Source: Vreelandella zhuhanensis (lineage in GTDB: Bacteria > Pseudomonadota > Gammaproteobacteria > Pseudomonadales > Halomonadaceae). Taken from it: 64,000 nt of DNA. A program made the position numbers and the translations under genes. The DNA lies in assembly GCF_009793355.1 (NCBI RefSeq), contig NZ_WTKP01000003.1:310001-374000 (forward strand), written 5' to 3'. Shown piece by piece: positions 49,426-58,256 of the stretch (positions within the stretch are counted from its first letter, which is position 1; each line of letters starts with the position of its first letter). Under the pieces are notes generated by a model that was not told where the DNA came from, ran no database searches, and saw only the letters and a list, made by a program, of their open reading frames with translations.

Positions 49426-49455
49426 AAGCCCAACATCTTTGATGCTGGGCTTTTT
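49426..49455 (+). terminator. Rho-independent terminator after prpD
   Basis: AAGCCCAACATC, loop TTT, GATGCTGGGCTT followed by T4-5: a twelve-position stem with one mismatch and a T-run, 27 bases past the prpD stop. On the other strand it would also end transcripts from comEA. Confidence 0.85.
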
Positions 49456-49463
49456 CTAGGCTG

Positions 49464-49742
49464 TTAGAACGTTAGCTGCTCTTGCATGTTTTCAACCGTG
49501 GCCGGGCCAATGCCGCTAACTCTTGTCAGTGCTTGGGCGTCTGTGAAATCGCCATTGCTTGTGCGCTCTTCGATGATAGCGGCGGCACGGCTGGGACCGA
49601 TGCCCGGTAGTTCGGCGAGAAGTTCTGCATCAGCAGTGTTGACGTTAATCGGAGCAACCTCTTGAGCAAACAACGATGTACCAATGCTCAAGCCCAATCC
49701 AAGCAAGAGCGCAGCAAAAAATCCCTTGAATGATCCTTTCAT
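49464..49742 (-). CDS. ComEA-like helix-hairpin-helix protein
   Basis: A 92-residue exported protein: signal peptide GFFAALLLGLGLSIGTSLFA-QE, then a double helix-hairpin-helix domain (INVNTADAELLAELPGIGPSRAAAII and DAQALTRVSGIGPATVENM). This is the ComEA DNA-binding domain, which in competent bacteria pulls incoming DNA into the periplasm. No other competence gene is in the window, so its role here may be minor. It is a single gene that ends at the shared terminator region. Confidence 0.92.
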   Translation of the reverse strand: MKGSFKGFFAALLLGLGLSIGTSLFAQEVAPINVNTADAELLAELPGIGPSRAAAIIEERTSNGDFTDAQALTRVSGIGPATVENMQEQLTF

Positions 49743-50044
49743 GATTATTCCTTCTTATGTAGAAAAGCTTATAAAAATAGCGATATAGAAACAGCTGCCG
49801 CTACCGCAATGCCCGACCGCTGTATTCTGAGTTGCGTTAGCTAGGCGAGATGACCACGCACTTTGTGTGGTCATTACCAACATACTCACCTGCGTAAAAA
49901 TTACTGTCGGAAAAAGCCGCTTTTTCATGTAAGCCATTTACCTTTAATAAAGAAAGAAAATGCTTACATGCCAGGAAAACTCAATGGCTGGTGAGGTGCC
50001 GATAGACTGGTATACTTCAGAAAATTATTATTGGAGCTCTCATC
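49743..50044. other. Intergenic region with three inverted repeats (comEA-pyrF)
   Basis: About 300 bp without a gene between the divergent comEA and pyrF. It holds 49850-49874 (ATGACCACGCA, CTT, TGTGTGGTCAT; eleven pairs, one G-T), a seven-pair GAAAAAG/CTTTTTC hairpin near 49910-49926, and nine-base repeats CATGTAAGC (49926-49934) and GCTTACATG (49962-49970). The promoters for both genes should lie here. None of the stems is a clear terminator. Confidence 0.5.
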
Positions 50045-50749
50045 GTGACGACTGAATCCCCTCTGATTATTGCGTTGGACTACCCTTCGCTGGATGCTGC
50101 ACTGTGCATGGCCGATCAGCTGGATCCTCGGCATTGTCGAGTCAAGGTAGGCAAGGAGTTGTTCACGCGTAGCGGGCCGAGCGTGATCGAAGCGCTTCAT
50201 GGGCGAGGCTTCGAGGTGTTTCTGGATCTCAAATTTCATGATATTCCTAATACCGTGGCGAGTGCCGTGCAGGCGGCCGCGGAGCAGGGCGTGTGGATGG
50301 TCAATTTGCATGCCGGGGGTGGGCGAAGGATGATGGAGGCGGCACGCGAGCGGTTGGCACAGCATGACCTGCATACGCATTTGATCGCGGTCACGGTGTT
50401 GACCAGTCTGCATGCCGAGGATTTGCGTGAAGTGGGCATTACGGCATCGCCTGCCGAGCATGTGGAGCGCTTGGCGTTACTTGCTCAGCAAAGCGGAATG
50501 CAGGGGGTAGTGTGTTCCGCCCAAGAAGCCGGTCGACTGAAAAACGTCTGTGGAGAAGACTTCTTGAAGGTAACGCCGGGCATCCGGCCAAGTTTTTCTG
50601 CAACCGATGATCAGCAACGTATCATGATGCCAAAACAGGCAATGGCGGCGGGGAGCACGCATCTAGTGATCGGCAGGCCAGTAACGCAGGCGAAAGATCC
50701 CATGGAGGCATTGGCTGCTATTCAAGCCGAGTTGTCGGTGTCTAGCTAG
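50045..50749 (+). CDS. pyrF: Orotidine-5'-phosphate decarboxylase
   Basis: A 234-residue TIM-barrel enzyme for the last step of UMP synthesis. Motifs: [21 protein letters not shown], the catalytic Lys-Asp array in [13 protein letters not shown], and VTPGIRPS near the C-terminus. The start is GTG at 50045 with TGGAG upstream; no ATG suits better. It converges on lapB with one base between the stop codons, so no room exists for a terminator there. Confidence 0.95.
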   Translation: MTTESPLIIALDYPSLDAALCMADQLDPRHCRVKVGKELFTRSGPSVIEALHGRGFEVFLDLKFHDIPNTVASAVQAAAEQGVWMVNLHAGGGRRMMEAARERLAQHDLHTHLIAVTVLTSLHAEDLREVGITASPAEHVERLALLAQQSGMQGVVCSAQEAGRLKNVCGEDFLKVTPGIRPSFSATDDQQRIMMPKQAMAAGSTHLVIGRPVTQAKDPMEALAAIQAELSVSS

Positions 50750-50750
50750 C

Positions 50751-51947
50751 TTATTCTCCTTCGACCCCGGTGATCGGTTTGGTGGTGCCCCAACGTCGGC
50801 AGGCAGGGCATTGCCAGTGTAAGACGTCACCAGCGAACCCGCAGCGCTGACAGCGGTGGCGAGGACGGTTTTCGAGCAGGGCGTGAGTGTGGCGTTTGAG
50901 CAGTACCAGGCGTGAGTCGGGAGCTGGCCTTCCATCCAGGCGTTGGCTTTCCATATATAAATCCATCAAGTAATCAATGCCTCCCAAGCTGGGGGCTCGA
51001 CTCAATTGATTGCCGACCATCTCAATGGCTTTGTCTACTCCTTCATGTTGATGAATCACGTCGCCAAGCAAGATAATTACACTGGTGTATGGCGTCTCGC
51101 TAAGCAGCTGCTCCAAGTGTTGCCTCAGGCCGGTCTCATCGTTGTTGAGCTTGTAAGCGCGCTTGAGCAGGGGTAGTAGGGTGGGGATATGATCCTTGTC
51201 CTGAGCGGGGATACGAGCCAGTTGCTTGATGGCGTGAAAGTAATGCCCATTTTCCATGGCTAGTTCAGCCAATATCAGCGTGGCACGCACACAGGCTTCA
51301 TCCAGTTGCAGGGCTTTGCGCAAATGGCGTTTGGCCAGAGCGCGGCTGGCTTGCTGAATGTCGTCCTGGGCGAGTTCGCATAACCAGTGTGCAGCAGGGC
51401 GACGCATTTCGGGGTGATGCTTCAGCGTCGGCAAAGTGACATCGAGCGCCGCTTGCCATTCCCCTTCACGCTCAAGCAGATTGACCAGTAACTGCTTGGC
51501 GGCTTCTTGGTGTGCATCGATGCGAGTGGTATCGAGCAGAGAACTGAGTAAACGCTCGGCGCGGTCATACAAGCCTAGTGCCATGAAGTCACGCGCCAGC
51601 TCAAGCTGCACTTCCTCGTTCTGATGTGAGCTGAGCGCCGGACGGGCGAGCAGGTTCTGATGAATGCTGACAGCCTTGTCTGCTTCGCCGCGTGAGCGAA
51701 ACAGCTTGCCCAAGGCAATGTGGGTATCAATCGTATCGCTGTTGACTTCGAGTACGTTGATGAAAGTGGTAATAGCCTGGTCGGGTTGCTCATTGAGCAA
51801 GTGATTCAGCCCGACAAAATAATCACGTGAAGGCGTTCTGGAAGGGGGCTGGGTACGCGAAATGTTGCGATATGCACGATACCGGCCCAGCCCATAGCCA
51901 ATGGCAATGGCTGCCAACAAAACGGCCAGCAGCACGATATCGAACAT
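50751..51947 (-). CDS. lapB: Lipopolysaccharide assembly protein LapB (YciM)
   Basis: A 398-residue protein that regulates LPS synthesis by directing FtsH degradation of LpxC. N-terminal membrane anchor (FDIVLLAVLLAAIAIGYGLG), then TPR repeats (about 45-340, for example QAITTFINVLEVNSDTIDTHIALGKLF) and a C-terminal rubredoxin-like metal site with two Cys-X2-Cys pairs (RCQRCGFAGDVLHWQCPACRRWG). All essential features are present. It directly follows lapA. Confidence 0.95.
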   Translation of the reverse strand: MFDIVLLAVLLAAIAIGYGLGRYRAYRNISRTQPPSRTPSRDYFVGLNHLLNEQPDQAITTFINVLEVNSDTIDTHIALGKLFRSRGEADKAVSIHQNLLARPALSSHQNEEVQLELARDFMALGLYDRAERLLSSLLDTTRIDAHQEAAKQLLVNLLEREGEWQAALDVTLPTLKHHPEMRRPAAHWLCELAQDDIQQASRALAKRHLRKALQLDEACVRATLILAELAMENGHYFHAIKQLARIPAQDKDHIPTLLPLLKRAYKLNNDETGLRQHLEQLLSETPYTSVIILLGDVIHQHEGVDKAIEMVGNQLSRAPSLGGIDYLMDLYMESQRLDGRPAPDSRLVLLKRHTHALLENRPRHRCQRCGFAGDVLHWQCPACRRWGTTKPITGVEGE

Positions 51948-52253
51948 TTACGCCAGTTCCTTGAGCTCCTGAGTGCGCAGGCTATCCAATTCTTTGCGTT
52001 GTTGTTTATTTTGCCGTTCAGCTCGGGCGAGCAGCGCTCTCAAGCGCACATAGACGCCGAGCATAGCCATCATGCCTAGCACGACACCCACGGCAAGAGC
52101 AGCCAGCAGCCATACGGATAATGACACTGGCGGTAGCTCCACCCATATCAGGTTCAGGCCAATGGTTTGTTGGTTGTTAACGGCAAACAAGATGCCTGTC
52201 AATATTACCACTAGCAGAATAACGGCCAGAAACAGCCCTTTTATCCAACGCAT
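51948..52253 (-). CDS. lapA: LapA family membrane protein
   Basis: A 101-residue inner-membrane protein with two helices (GLFLAVILLVVILTGILFAV and LSVWLLAALAVGVVLGMMAMLGVYV) and a charged coiled C-terminal tail (LLARAERQNKQQRKELDSLR). It partners LapB at the membrane. The stop lies directly next to the lapB start. It probably shares a transcript with ihfB upstream, 126 bp away. Confidence 0.92.
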   Translation of the reverse strand: MRWIKGLFLAVILLVVILTGILFAVNNQQTIGLNLIWVELPPVSLSVWLLAALAVGVVLGMMAMLGVYVRLRALLARAERQNKQQRKELDSLRTQELKELA

Positions 52254-52342
52254 GAGAGTTTCCTAGTCAGTGACTTGTTCAGTGCAGCTATTGTGAATGA
52301 GTCGACACGCGACGTCATCCGCATAAGGTCGGTTAATTTCGC

Positions 52343-52370
52343 GTAGGGCGGAGTAAGTAGGGCGGAGTAA
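52343..52370. repeat. Tandem 14-base repeat GTAGGGCGGAGTAA
   Basis: Two exact adjacent copies (52343-52356 and 52357-52370) lie just past the ihfB stop. GTAGGGCGGA resembles REP-type repeat beginnings of gammaproteobacteria, but no palindromic partner is seen here. Confidence 0.6.
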
Positions 52371-52379
52371 GCAGTCATC

Positions 52380-52676
52380 TCAGTAACCCAGGGCGCGACT
52401 GGCATCCACTTGTTCTCGTAGCTCCTTGCCAGGCTTGAAGTGAGGCACGTATTTGCCCTCCAGTTCCACTGGGTCGCCTGTTTTGGGATTGCGCCCTGTA
52501 CGCGGTTCTCGATAATGCAGAGAAAAACTGCCGAATCCGCGGATTTCCACGCGCCCGCCAGTGGCTAGGGCATCGGTGATGTCATCAAGTATCAGGCGCA
52601 CCGCTGTTTCCACTTCCTTGACGGATAATTCGGGCTGATGCATTGCGATTTGTTCAATCAATTCTGACTTGGTCAT
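52380..52676 (-). CDS. ihfB: Integration host factor beta subunit
   Basis: A 98-residue HU/IHF-family protein that bends DNA as a dimer with IhfA. Seen: [26 protein letters not shown]-type strand [14 protein letters not shown], the beta-arm with [13 protein letters not shown] where Pro intercalates, and [10 protein letters not shown]. Length is typical. GGAG lies ahead of the ATG. In many gammaproteobacteria rpsA lies directly upstream; here 205 bp of intergenic DNA and the divergent sdhE are found. Confidence 0.96.
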   Translation of the reverse strand: MTKSELIEQIAMHQPELSVKEVETAVRLILDDITDALATGGRVEIRGFGSFSLHYREPRTGRNPKTGDPVELEGKYVPHFKPGKELREQVDASRALGY

Positions 52677-52881
52677 CGGTTGGCTCCATGCGAACGTTGA
52701 AGGCCGTGGCGGACGTCCGACCTCATGGCACTCTTCTCAGCATACTGTGCAATCCTGGATAAAACAATTTAGATAAAACAAGGTACTAGGCTAGATTGTC
52801 TTCAGCGCCTGCAGTGAGGCTGGCGCGCCTATTCCTCTAAGGTATACTAGCGGTTCATTTCTCCTATTGCAGAGGCTGACA

Positions 52882-53175
52882 TTGAGCGAAGACACGTCCT
52901 CGGACGCCATACTACGTAAGCGGCTCTATTGGCATTCTCGTCGTGGCATGTGGGAGCTGGATTTGCTGTTGATCCCCTTTCTTGAGCAACGTTTCGTCCA
53001 ACTCGATAAAGAAGACCAGCTGGCCTATGAAGCGTTAATCGAAGAAGAAGATCAGGATCTGTTCATGTGGTTAATGCGCCGCGAATGGCCGCAGGAGCCG
53101 GAGCGGCGACGTATCGTACAAATGATCGTTGAACATGCCGAAACCACCGATAATTCTGCATATCGCACCCTCTAG
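52882..53175 (+). CDS. sdhE: Succinate dehydrogenase assembly factor SdhE (DUF339)
   Basis: A 97-residue YgfY/SdhE protein that helps attach FAD to succinate dehydrogenase. RLYWHSRRGMWELDLLLIPFL is the family signature, with the RGM motif needed for flavinylation. No ATG is available; the TTG at 52882 has AGAGG seven bases before and is preferred over the TTG at 52867. It overlaps the ygfX-like gene by 41 bases, the same order as in E. coli. Confidence 0.92.
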   Translation: MSEDTSSDAILRKRLYWHSRRGMWELDLLLIPFLEQRFVQLDKEDQLAYEALIEEEDQDLFMWLMRREWPQEPERRRIVQMIVEHAETTDNSAYRTL

Positions 53176-53527
53176 GCTGGCGATAGCCCTTCAGCTCATA
53201 CTGGCCCTGTGGCTTGTGGTCATGGTCGGCTGGATGGCGGGAGTGCTTGTTGGCGGGATAGCGGTGCTTCTCAGTGCGCTGGGTATTGTCATGGAGGCGC
53301 GCCATCAGGCACGGGGTACCTTGACGATATCCGGCGCCTTCCCGGCTTGCCGGGCTCAGTGGGATGCCAATCAAGAGGCGCTGGGGTCGGATTGCTCAGT
53401 GCAATGCGATTATTTGGGTCCTTGGCTGATAGGCTTGCGTGTGGCAGGGCGCCGAATATGGCTTTGGCCGGACAGCGCCTCTGCCGAGCAGAGCCGCGCT
53501 CTGCGCAGATGGTTGCGTTATCCCTGA
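53135..53527 (+). CDS. YgfX (CptA)-like membrane protein
   Basis: A 130-residue protein with two adjacent helices (LAIALQLILALWLVVMVGW and AGVLVGGIAVLLSALGIVM) and a soluble C-terminal half (WDANQEALGSDC ... RRIWLWPDSASAEQSRALRRWLR). The WLWPD segment, followed by an RLRR-like end, is usual in the YgfX family. In E. coli YgfX was described as a toxin of the CptAB pair that affects cell division; this is disputed, and SdhE is the actual partner gene. The start at 53135 gives a normal length. Confidence 0.82.
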   Translation: MPKPPIILHIAPSRLAIALQLILALWLVVMVGWMAGVLVGGIAVLLSALGIVMEARHQARGTLTISGAFPACRAQWDANQEALGSDCSVQCDYLGPWLIGLRVAGRRIWLWPDSASAEQSRALRRWLRYP

Positions 53528-53531
53528 GCGG

Positions 53532-55109
53532 CTAGTCGAGCTCATCGAGTGTGATGAAAGAGGGAGATGCCCTCTCAGCGAGATCAGGCCAATCAAGGTT
53601 GTAGTGGAGCCCGCGTGATTCGCGGCGCTCTCTTGCACATGTCACTGTCAACCGCGCTAATTGTATCGCTTGGCGCAGCTGTTGGTGAGCAGCTTTGTTC
53701 TCTGTGTTTGGGGCTATTTCCCCCAGTCTCTGTTGAAGCGCTTTCAGCTGGGCTGCAGCTGTGTCGAGCCCTTGATCATTGCGAACGATGGCAACATATT
53801 GACTCATGGTCTGGCGCATAAGCTGGCGAATCTGGGGAATCTCTTCGTTGCCGTTGCTATTTGAGTCTTGGGGTAGCGTAAACGGCGCTAAAGCGGCGCT
53901 AGGGCGTGATTTAGGCGCACGCAGTTCCTGGGCACAGCTCCGGGCAAATACCAGGCACTCAAGCAAAGAATTGCTGGCCATGCGATTGGCGCCGTGCAGG
54001 CCAGTGCAGGCGACTTCGCCGATGGCATATAGCCGCGGTACATTGCTTGCTCCCTGCAGGTCGGTGGCAATCCCGCCGCAGCTGTAATGTGCCGCCGGTA
54101 CCACGGGTATCGGTTGTTGAGTAATATCGATCCTGCGCGATAAACAGTGGGCCAGAATAGTGGGGAAGTGGTGACGAATGGCCGTTTCACCGAGATGGCG
54201 AATATCCAGCCAGACGTGACCTTGCGTGCCGTGTTGGATCTCGGCATCGATGGTTCGTGCCACGATATCGCGAGGAGCCAGCTCACCCCTTGGGTCAATA
54301 TCAAGCATGAATCGGTGCCCATGTTCATTGAGCAATCGACCCCCTTCACCTCTCACTGCTTCACTGATCAAGAAGGCCGGGCCTTCGGGGTCATAAAGGC
54401 AAGTGGGATGAAACTGCTGAAATTCCAGATTCATCAAGGTTGCACCGAGCTCGGCAGCCATGAACATGCCCTCGCCGCTGGCCGGTGCAGGCGTGGTGGT
54501 GTGCAGATAAAGCCCGCTGGCCCCCCCGGTGGCTAGCACGGTGTCATCGGCAACCAGGGTGTGAGGCTGCGCATTGTCATCCAGGCAGTAAGCACCACGA
54601 CAGTGGCCGGCTGTATCGCGTAGCAGGCCGATAACCGCCAGGTCGCTGCGTTGGGTAATATGCGGATGCTGAGCCACCTTGTGCAACAAGGTATCGACCA
54701 CGGCACGGCCAGTGGCATCATCCGCATGAATAATGCGCCTGGCACCATGCCCGCCTTCGCGCGTCAGATGATAGGGGTAGCGCGCCTTGGGGTCGGGGTC
54801 GGGAGTAAACGCCACCCCGGTATCAATCAGCCACTGGATAGCAGCGGGGCCGTTTTCCACCGTGAAGCGTACGGCCTGTGGGTCGCACAGACCATCACCT
54901 GCCACCAGGGTGTCATTGATGTGGGCGTCTAGATCGTCATCCGGCGAAAGTACTGCCGCAATGCCTCCCTGGGCCCAGCGGCTTGCACCTTGATCATCCT
55001 GAGCGGGGCGCACCAGGGTTACCGGACGGCTATCGGCAATTTCCAATGCCAAGGTTAAGCCGGCAACACCACCACCGATAATCAATACGTCGGGTTGAGG
55101 CGGGGTCAT
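53532..55109 (-). CDS. nadB: L-aspartate oxidase
   Basis: A 525-residue flavoenzyme that oxidises aspartate to iminoaspartate in NAD synthesis. FAD fold: VLIIGGGVAGLTLALEIA at the N-terminus. ASRWAQGGIAAVLSPDDD, PDPDPKARYPYHLTREGGHGARRI and the active-site His-Arg region HYSCGGIATDLQG are family motifs. The C-terminal helical domain (about 430-525) is complete. It converges on ygfX with a four-base gap. The ATG follows GGAG. Confidence 0.96.
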   Translation of the reverse strand: MTPPQPDVLIIGGGVAGLTLALEIADSRPVTLVRPAQDDQGASRWAQGGIAAVLSPDDDLDAHINDTLVAGDGLCDPQAVRFTVENGPAAIQWLIDTGVAFTPDPDPKARYPYHLTREGGHGARRIIHADDATGRAVVDTLLHKVAQHPHITQRSDLAVIGLLRDTAGHCRGAYCLDDNAQPHTLVADDTVLATGGASGLYLHTTTPAPASGEGMFMAAELGATLMNLEFQQFHPTCLYDPEGPAFLISEAVRGEGGRLLNEHGHRFMLDIDPRGELAPRDIVARTIDAEIQHGTQGHVWLDIRHLGETAIRHHFPTILAHCLSRRIDITQQPIPVVPAAHYSCGGIATDLQGASNVPRLYAIGEVACTGLHGANRMASNSLLECLVFARSCAQELRAPKSRPSAALAPFTLPQDSNSNGNEEIPQIRQLMRQTMSQYVAIVRNDQGLDTAAAQLKALQQRLGEIAPNTENKAAHQQLRQAIQLARLTVTCARERRESRGLHYNLDWPDLAERASPSFITLDELD

Positions 55110-55166
55110 GGCCGAATCTCCTTTCAGACAGAGCCTGGCCTAGGCAATCTTGAACACGAGCGGCCG

Positions 55167-55187
55167 CTCCAACCCCAGTGGTTGGAG
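55167..55187. repeat. Hairpin upstream of nadB
   Basis: CTCCAACC, loop CCAGT, GGTTGGAG: a perfect eight-base-pair stem about 60 bases before the nadB start and about 175 bases beyond the tRNA-Leu 3' end. It could help end the tRNA transcript, but has no T-run. Confidence 0.45.
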
Positions 55188-55362
55188 GGGTCGAATCATA
55201 ACGTGAAAGTCAGTGTTTAGCGATGCTGCCCGTATGGGTGGCTTACCAGGCAATTGCCCAATCAACAACGGCATGAGCGTCGAGATTAGTAAAGGAGGGC
55301 GGTGCCGAAAGCTGAGGCAGCTAAAGAAAGAAAATCGAAAGGAGAGATTCTGACAGAGTATT

Positions 55363-55449
55363 TGGTGCCCGGAGCCGGACTTGAACCGGCACGGGGTTGC
55401 CCCCGAGAGATTTTAAGTCTCTTGCGTCTACCGATTTCGCCATCCGGGC
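55363..55449 (-). tRNA. tRNA-Leu(UAA)
   Basis: An 87-base cloverleaf read on the - strand: acceptor GCCCGGA/TCCGGGC, long variable arm typical of class II tRNA, anticodon loop with TAA, T-arm GGTTCAAGTCC, and an encoded CCA. Last of three tRNA genes in a row. Confidence 0.96.
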
Positions 55450-55502
55450 GGTCTGGATACTGCCAAGCATTGCACAAGGATAGGCACTGCTTCGAAATGT
55501 GA

Positions 55503-55576
55503 TGGAGGCTGGAGTCGGAATCGAACCGGCGTACACGGAGTTGCAGTCCGCTGCATAACCACTCTGCCATCCAGCC
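55503..55576 (-). tRNA. tRNA-Cys(GCA)
   Basis: A 74-base cloverleaf on the - strand: acceptor GGCTGGA/TCCAGCC, anticodon loop CTGCAAC with GCA, T-arm GGTTCGATTCC, encoded CCA. Middle of the Gly-Cys-Leu tRNA group. Confidence 0.96.
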
Positions 55577-55588
55577 TTCAAGAGTCAA

Positions 55589-55663
55589 TGGAGCGGGAAA
55601 GGAGATTCGAACTCCCGACCCTCGCCTTGGCAAGGCGATGCTCTACCACTGAGCTATTCCCGC
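55589..55663 (-). tRNA. tRNA-Gly(GCC)
   Basis: A 75-base cloverleaf on the - strand: acceptor GCGGGAA/TTCCCGC, anticodon loop TTGCCAA with GCC, T-arm AGTTCGAATCT, encoded CCA. First of the three tRNA genes downstream of pgsA; all may be processed from one transcript. Confidence 0.96.
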
Positions 55664-55718
55664 TCGACTCGTGGGCGAATTATACGGATAAACCTGTGTC
55701 TGTCAACGGCTTGATGCG

Positions 55719-56267
55719 TTACATCGACCGACTTAGATGCGGCCACGCAGCTTTCAGATACTGAATCATCGACCATAGGGTCAGCATGGCCGCGGCATAC
55801 AGAGTAATAACGCCTAACACGGCCAGGCTGTGGCCGGGGGGGAAGGCCAGTAATACCAGCAGGGCGATCATCTGCAGGCTGGTTTTTACCTTGCCGATCC
55901 ACGAAACGGCCACTTGACCACGCTTGCCCATTTCCGCCATCCATTCCCGCAGAGCGGAAATGACGATTTCCCGACCGATGATGACTAGGGCGGGCAGCGT
56001 CAAAATCAATGTTTCATAACGTTCGATGAGCAGGGCCAGCGCTACCACTACCATGAGCTTGTCAGCCACAGGGTCGAGAAAGGCACCGAACGGCGTCGAT
56101 TGGTTCCAGCGACGGGCCAAGTAGCCATCTAGCCAGTCAGTGAGGGCGGCGACTGCGAAGAGGGCGGCTGCTAGCGGCAAGCTCCAATCGAAGGGCAGGT
56201 AAAACAGCACCACCAGCAACGGAATGAATGCAATTCTAGCCAGTGTCAGGATGTTGGGTATATTCAT
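55719..56267 (-). CDS. pgsA: CDP-diacylglycerol-glycerol-3-phosphate 3-phosphatidyltransferase
   Basis: A 182-residue inner-membrane enzyme of phosphatidylglycerol synthesis. The CDP-alcohol phosphatidyltransferase signature is [28 protein letters not shown], with all conserved Asp and Gly residues. Four or more helices are expected. It is placed after uvrC on the same strand, the order known from E. coli and pseudomonads, and is followed by tRNA-Gly after 55 bp. Confidence 0.95.
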   Translation of the reverse strand: MNIPNILTLARIAFIPLLVVLFYLPFDWSLPLAAALFAVAALTDWLDGYLARRWNQSTPFGAFLDPVADKLMVVVALALLIERYETLILTLPALVIIGREIVISALREWMAEMGKRGQVAVSWIGKVKTSLQMIALLVLLAFPPGHSLAVLGVITLYAAAMLTLWSMIQYLKAAWPHLSRSM

Positions 56268-56377
56268 CGCGAAGAGCGATCCTTGCCATAGATAAACGAG
56301 GAGGATGGGGAAATGATCTGTTCATTCTATCCGCCTTGGCTCACGGCATCCATGCCGTTATAGGGTTTATCTCACAA

Positions 56378-58201
56378 CTAGCCGTGAAGTGAGCGGTGAA
56401 TGGTTTCCGCTAAGGCACTGCTGATGCCGGGGGCACGGGCGAGTTCCTCGCGGTTGGCTTTTTGAACCCCCTGCAGGCCGCCGAAATAGCGCAGCAGTTC
56501 ACGCCGACGTTTGGGGCCGATGCCGGGAATGTCCTGAAGGGTCGAGGTGCGGCGAGCCTTGTCGCGTTGCGCCCGGTGCCCGGCGATGGCGAAACGGTGA
56601 GATTCGTCACGAATGTGCTGGATCAGATGCAGGGCGGGAGATGCCGGGTCCAGGGAGAGGGTGTTGTCCGAGGTTTCGAGAAATAATGTCTCGAGCCCGG
56701 CCTTGCGGGTACTGCCTTTCGCCACCCCTAATAAACGAATCTCCGGTAACGCCAATTCATCGAGCACCGTGCGTGCCATGTTGAGTTGGCCTTTGCCGCC
56801 ATCCACGATCAGTATGTCGGGCTTTTCCGCCTCTCCGCTCTTGACGCGCTTCAGGCGGCGAGTGAGCACTTGCTGCATGGCGGCGTAATCATCGCCCGCG
56901 GCCACCCCTTCAATGCGAAAGTGGCGGTAATCGCCTTTACGCGGCCCATTTTGGTCAAATACCACACAAGATGCCACCGTGGCCTCGCCTTGGCTGTGGC
57001 TGATATCGAAACATTCCAGACGTTGTGGCGGCTCATCCAGATGCAAGGCGTGCTGCAGGGCTGCAAAACGCTTGGAGAGCTGTGTCTGGTTTGCCAGTTG
57101 GGAGGCTAGCTGTTGCTCGGCATTAGTCATTGCCAAGTGCTGCCATTGGGCGCGATGCCCGCGTACCTGGTGGGCCAGGCGAATGCGTTTGCCCGCCTGC
57201 TGGCAAAGCGCCTCGGTCAATAGTTCGGCATCGGCTAGCGGGTGGCTGATAATGACCTCCCCGGGAATCTCTCGAGGTTGGCCGAGGTAGAATTGACTGA
57301 CGAAGTCCGCCAGAAGCTGCTCGGGGGTCAAGTCGAGATCGTTGGCAGGCATGTGATGTCGAGCGCCTAGTAAGCGTCCATCGCGCACGCTTAGCACGGA
57401 AATTCCCAGGGCGCCGGGGCGTTGAGCGAGGGCGAATATGTCGGCGTCGCCACCTTCAGTATCAACAAATTGGCGTTGCTGCAGTTCACGTAGCTGTTTT
57501 ACCTGATCGCGAAAGCGGGCCGCTTCTTCGAAGTTCAATGCTTCGCTTGCCACTTCCATGGCATGCGTCAGTGCCTGGGTGACAGCATCGCTCTTGCCTT
57601 CCAGGCACATGACGGCATGTTCGAGGTCACGCTGATAGTCTTCCTGGCTGATGTAGTCCACGCAGGGCGCGCTACATCGCTGAATCTGATACTGCAGACA
57701 AGGCCGTGAGCGGTGAGCAAAAACGCTATCTTCGCAATTGCGGATACGGAAGATTTTCTGCATCAACGACAAGCTTTCGCGCACCGCACCACTGCTCGGG
57801 TAGGGGCCGAGGTAACGCCCGTCATTGCTGCGCTTGCGCACGCGTTTATATTCCAGTGCCGGATAAGGGTGACGGTCGCTGACGAACACGAAAGGATAGG
57901 ATTTATCGTCACGCAACAGGATATTGTAGGGCGGGCGGAGTTCCTTGATCAGCGTCTGTTCCAGCAGCAATGCTTCTATTTCGCTGCGTGTCACGGTGAC
58001 CTGGATGTCGGCAATATGCGCGACCATGGCCTGGGTCTTGGTATTCAGCCGGCCACGAAAATAGCTCGATAAGCGGGCTTTCAAGCGTTTAGCTTTGCCC
58101 ACGTAAAGCGTTTCACCTCGAGCATTGAGCATCCGGTAGATGCCCGGTGCCTGGCTTACGTTGTCGAGAAAGTGCTTGGCATCAAAAGAAGAGGTAGTCA
58201 T
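56378..58201 (-). CDS. uvrC: Excinuclease ABC subunit C
   Basis: A 607-residue nucleotide-excision repair nuclease that makes the 3' and 5' incisions. The N-terminal GIY-YIG domain (residues 10-95, APGIYRMLNARGETLYVGKAK) makes the first cut, EALNFEEAARFRDQVKQL (near 205-220) is the UvrB-binding UVR motif, ECFDISHSQGEATVAS begins the RNase H-like domain for the second cut, and the C-terminus has two helix-hairpin-helix motifs (DIPGIGPKRRRELLRYFGG). Length is typical. It follows gacA by 55 bp. Confidence 0.96.
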   Translation of the reverse strand: MTTSSFDAKHFLDNVSQAPGIYRMLNARGETLYVGKAKRLKARLSSYFRGRLNTKTQAMVAHIADIQVTVTRSEIEALLLEQTLIKELRPPYNILLRDDKSYPFVFVSDRHPYPALEYKRVRKRSNDGRYLGPYPSSGAVRESLSLMQKIFRIRNCEDSVFAHRSRPCLQYQIQRCSAPCVDYISQEDYQRDLEHAVMCLEGKSDAVTQALTHAMEVASEALNFEEAARFRDQVKQLRELQQRQFVDTEGGDADIFALAQRPGALGISVLSVRDGRLLGARHHMPANDLDLTPEQLLADFVSQFYLGQPREIPGEVIISHPLADAELLTEALCQQAGKRIRLAHQVRGHRAQWQHLAMTNAEQQLASQLANQTQLSKRFAALQHALHLDEPPQRLECFDISHSQGEATVASCVVFDQNGPRKGDYRHFRIEGVAAGDDYAAMQQVLTRRLKRVKSGEAEKPDILIVDGGKGQLNMARTVLDELALPEIRLLGVAKGSTRKAGLETLFLETSDNTLSLDPASPALHLIQHIRDESHRFAIAGHRAQRDKARRTSTLQDIPGIGPKRRRELLRYFGGLQGVQKANREELARAPGISSALAETIHRSLHG

Positions 58202-58256
58202 GCAAGGCCTGGCGGTAGAAGTGGCACCCCGCTAGTTTAACAGAGGTGCACAGCCT

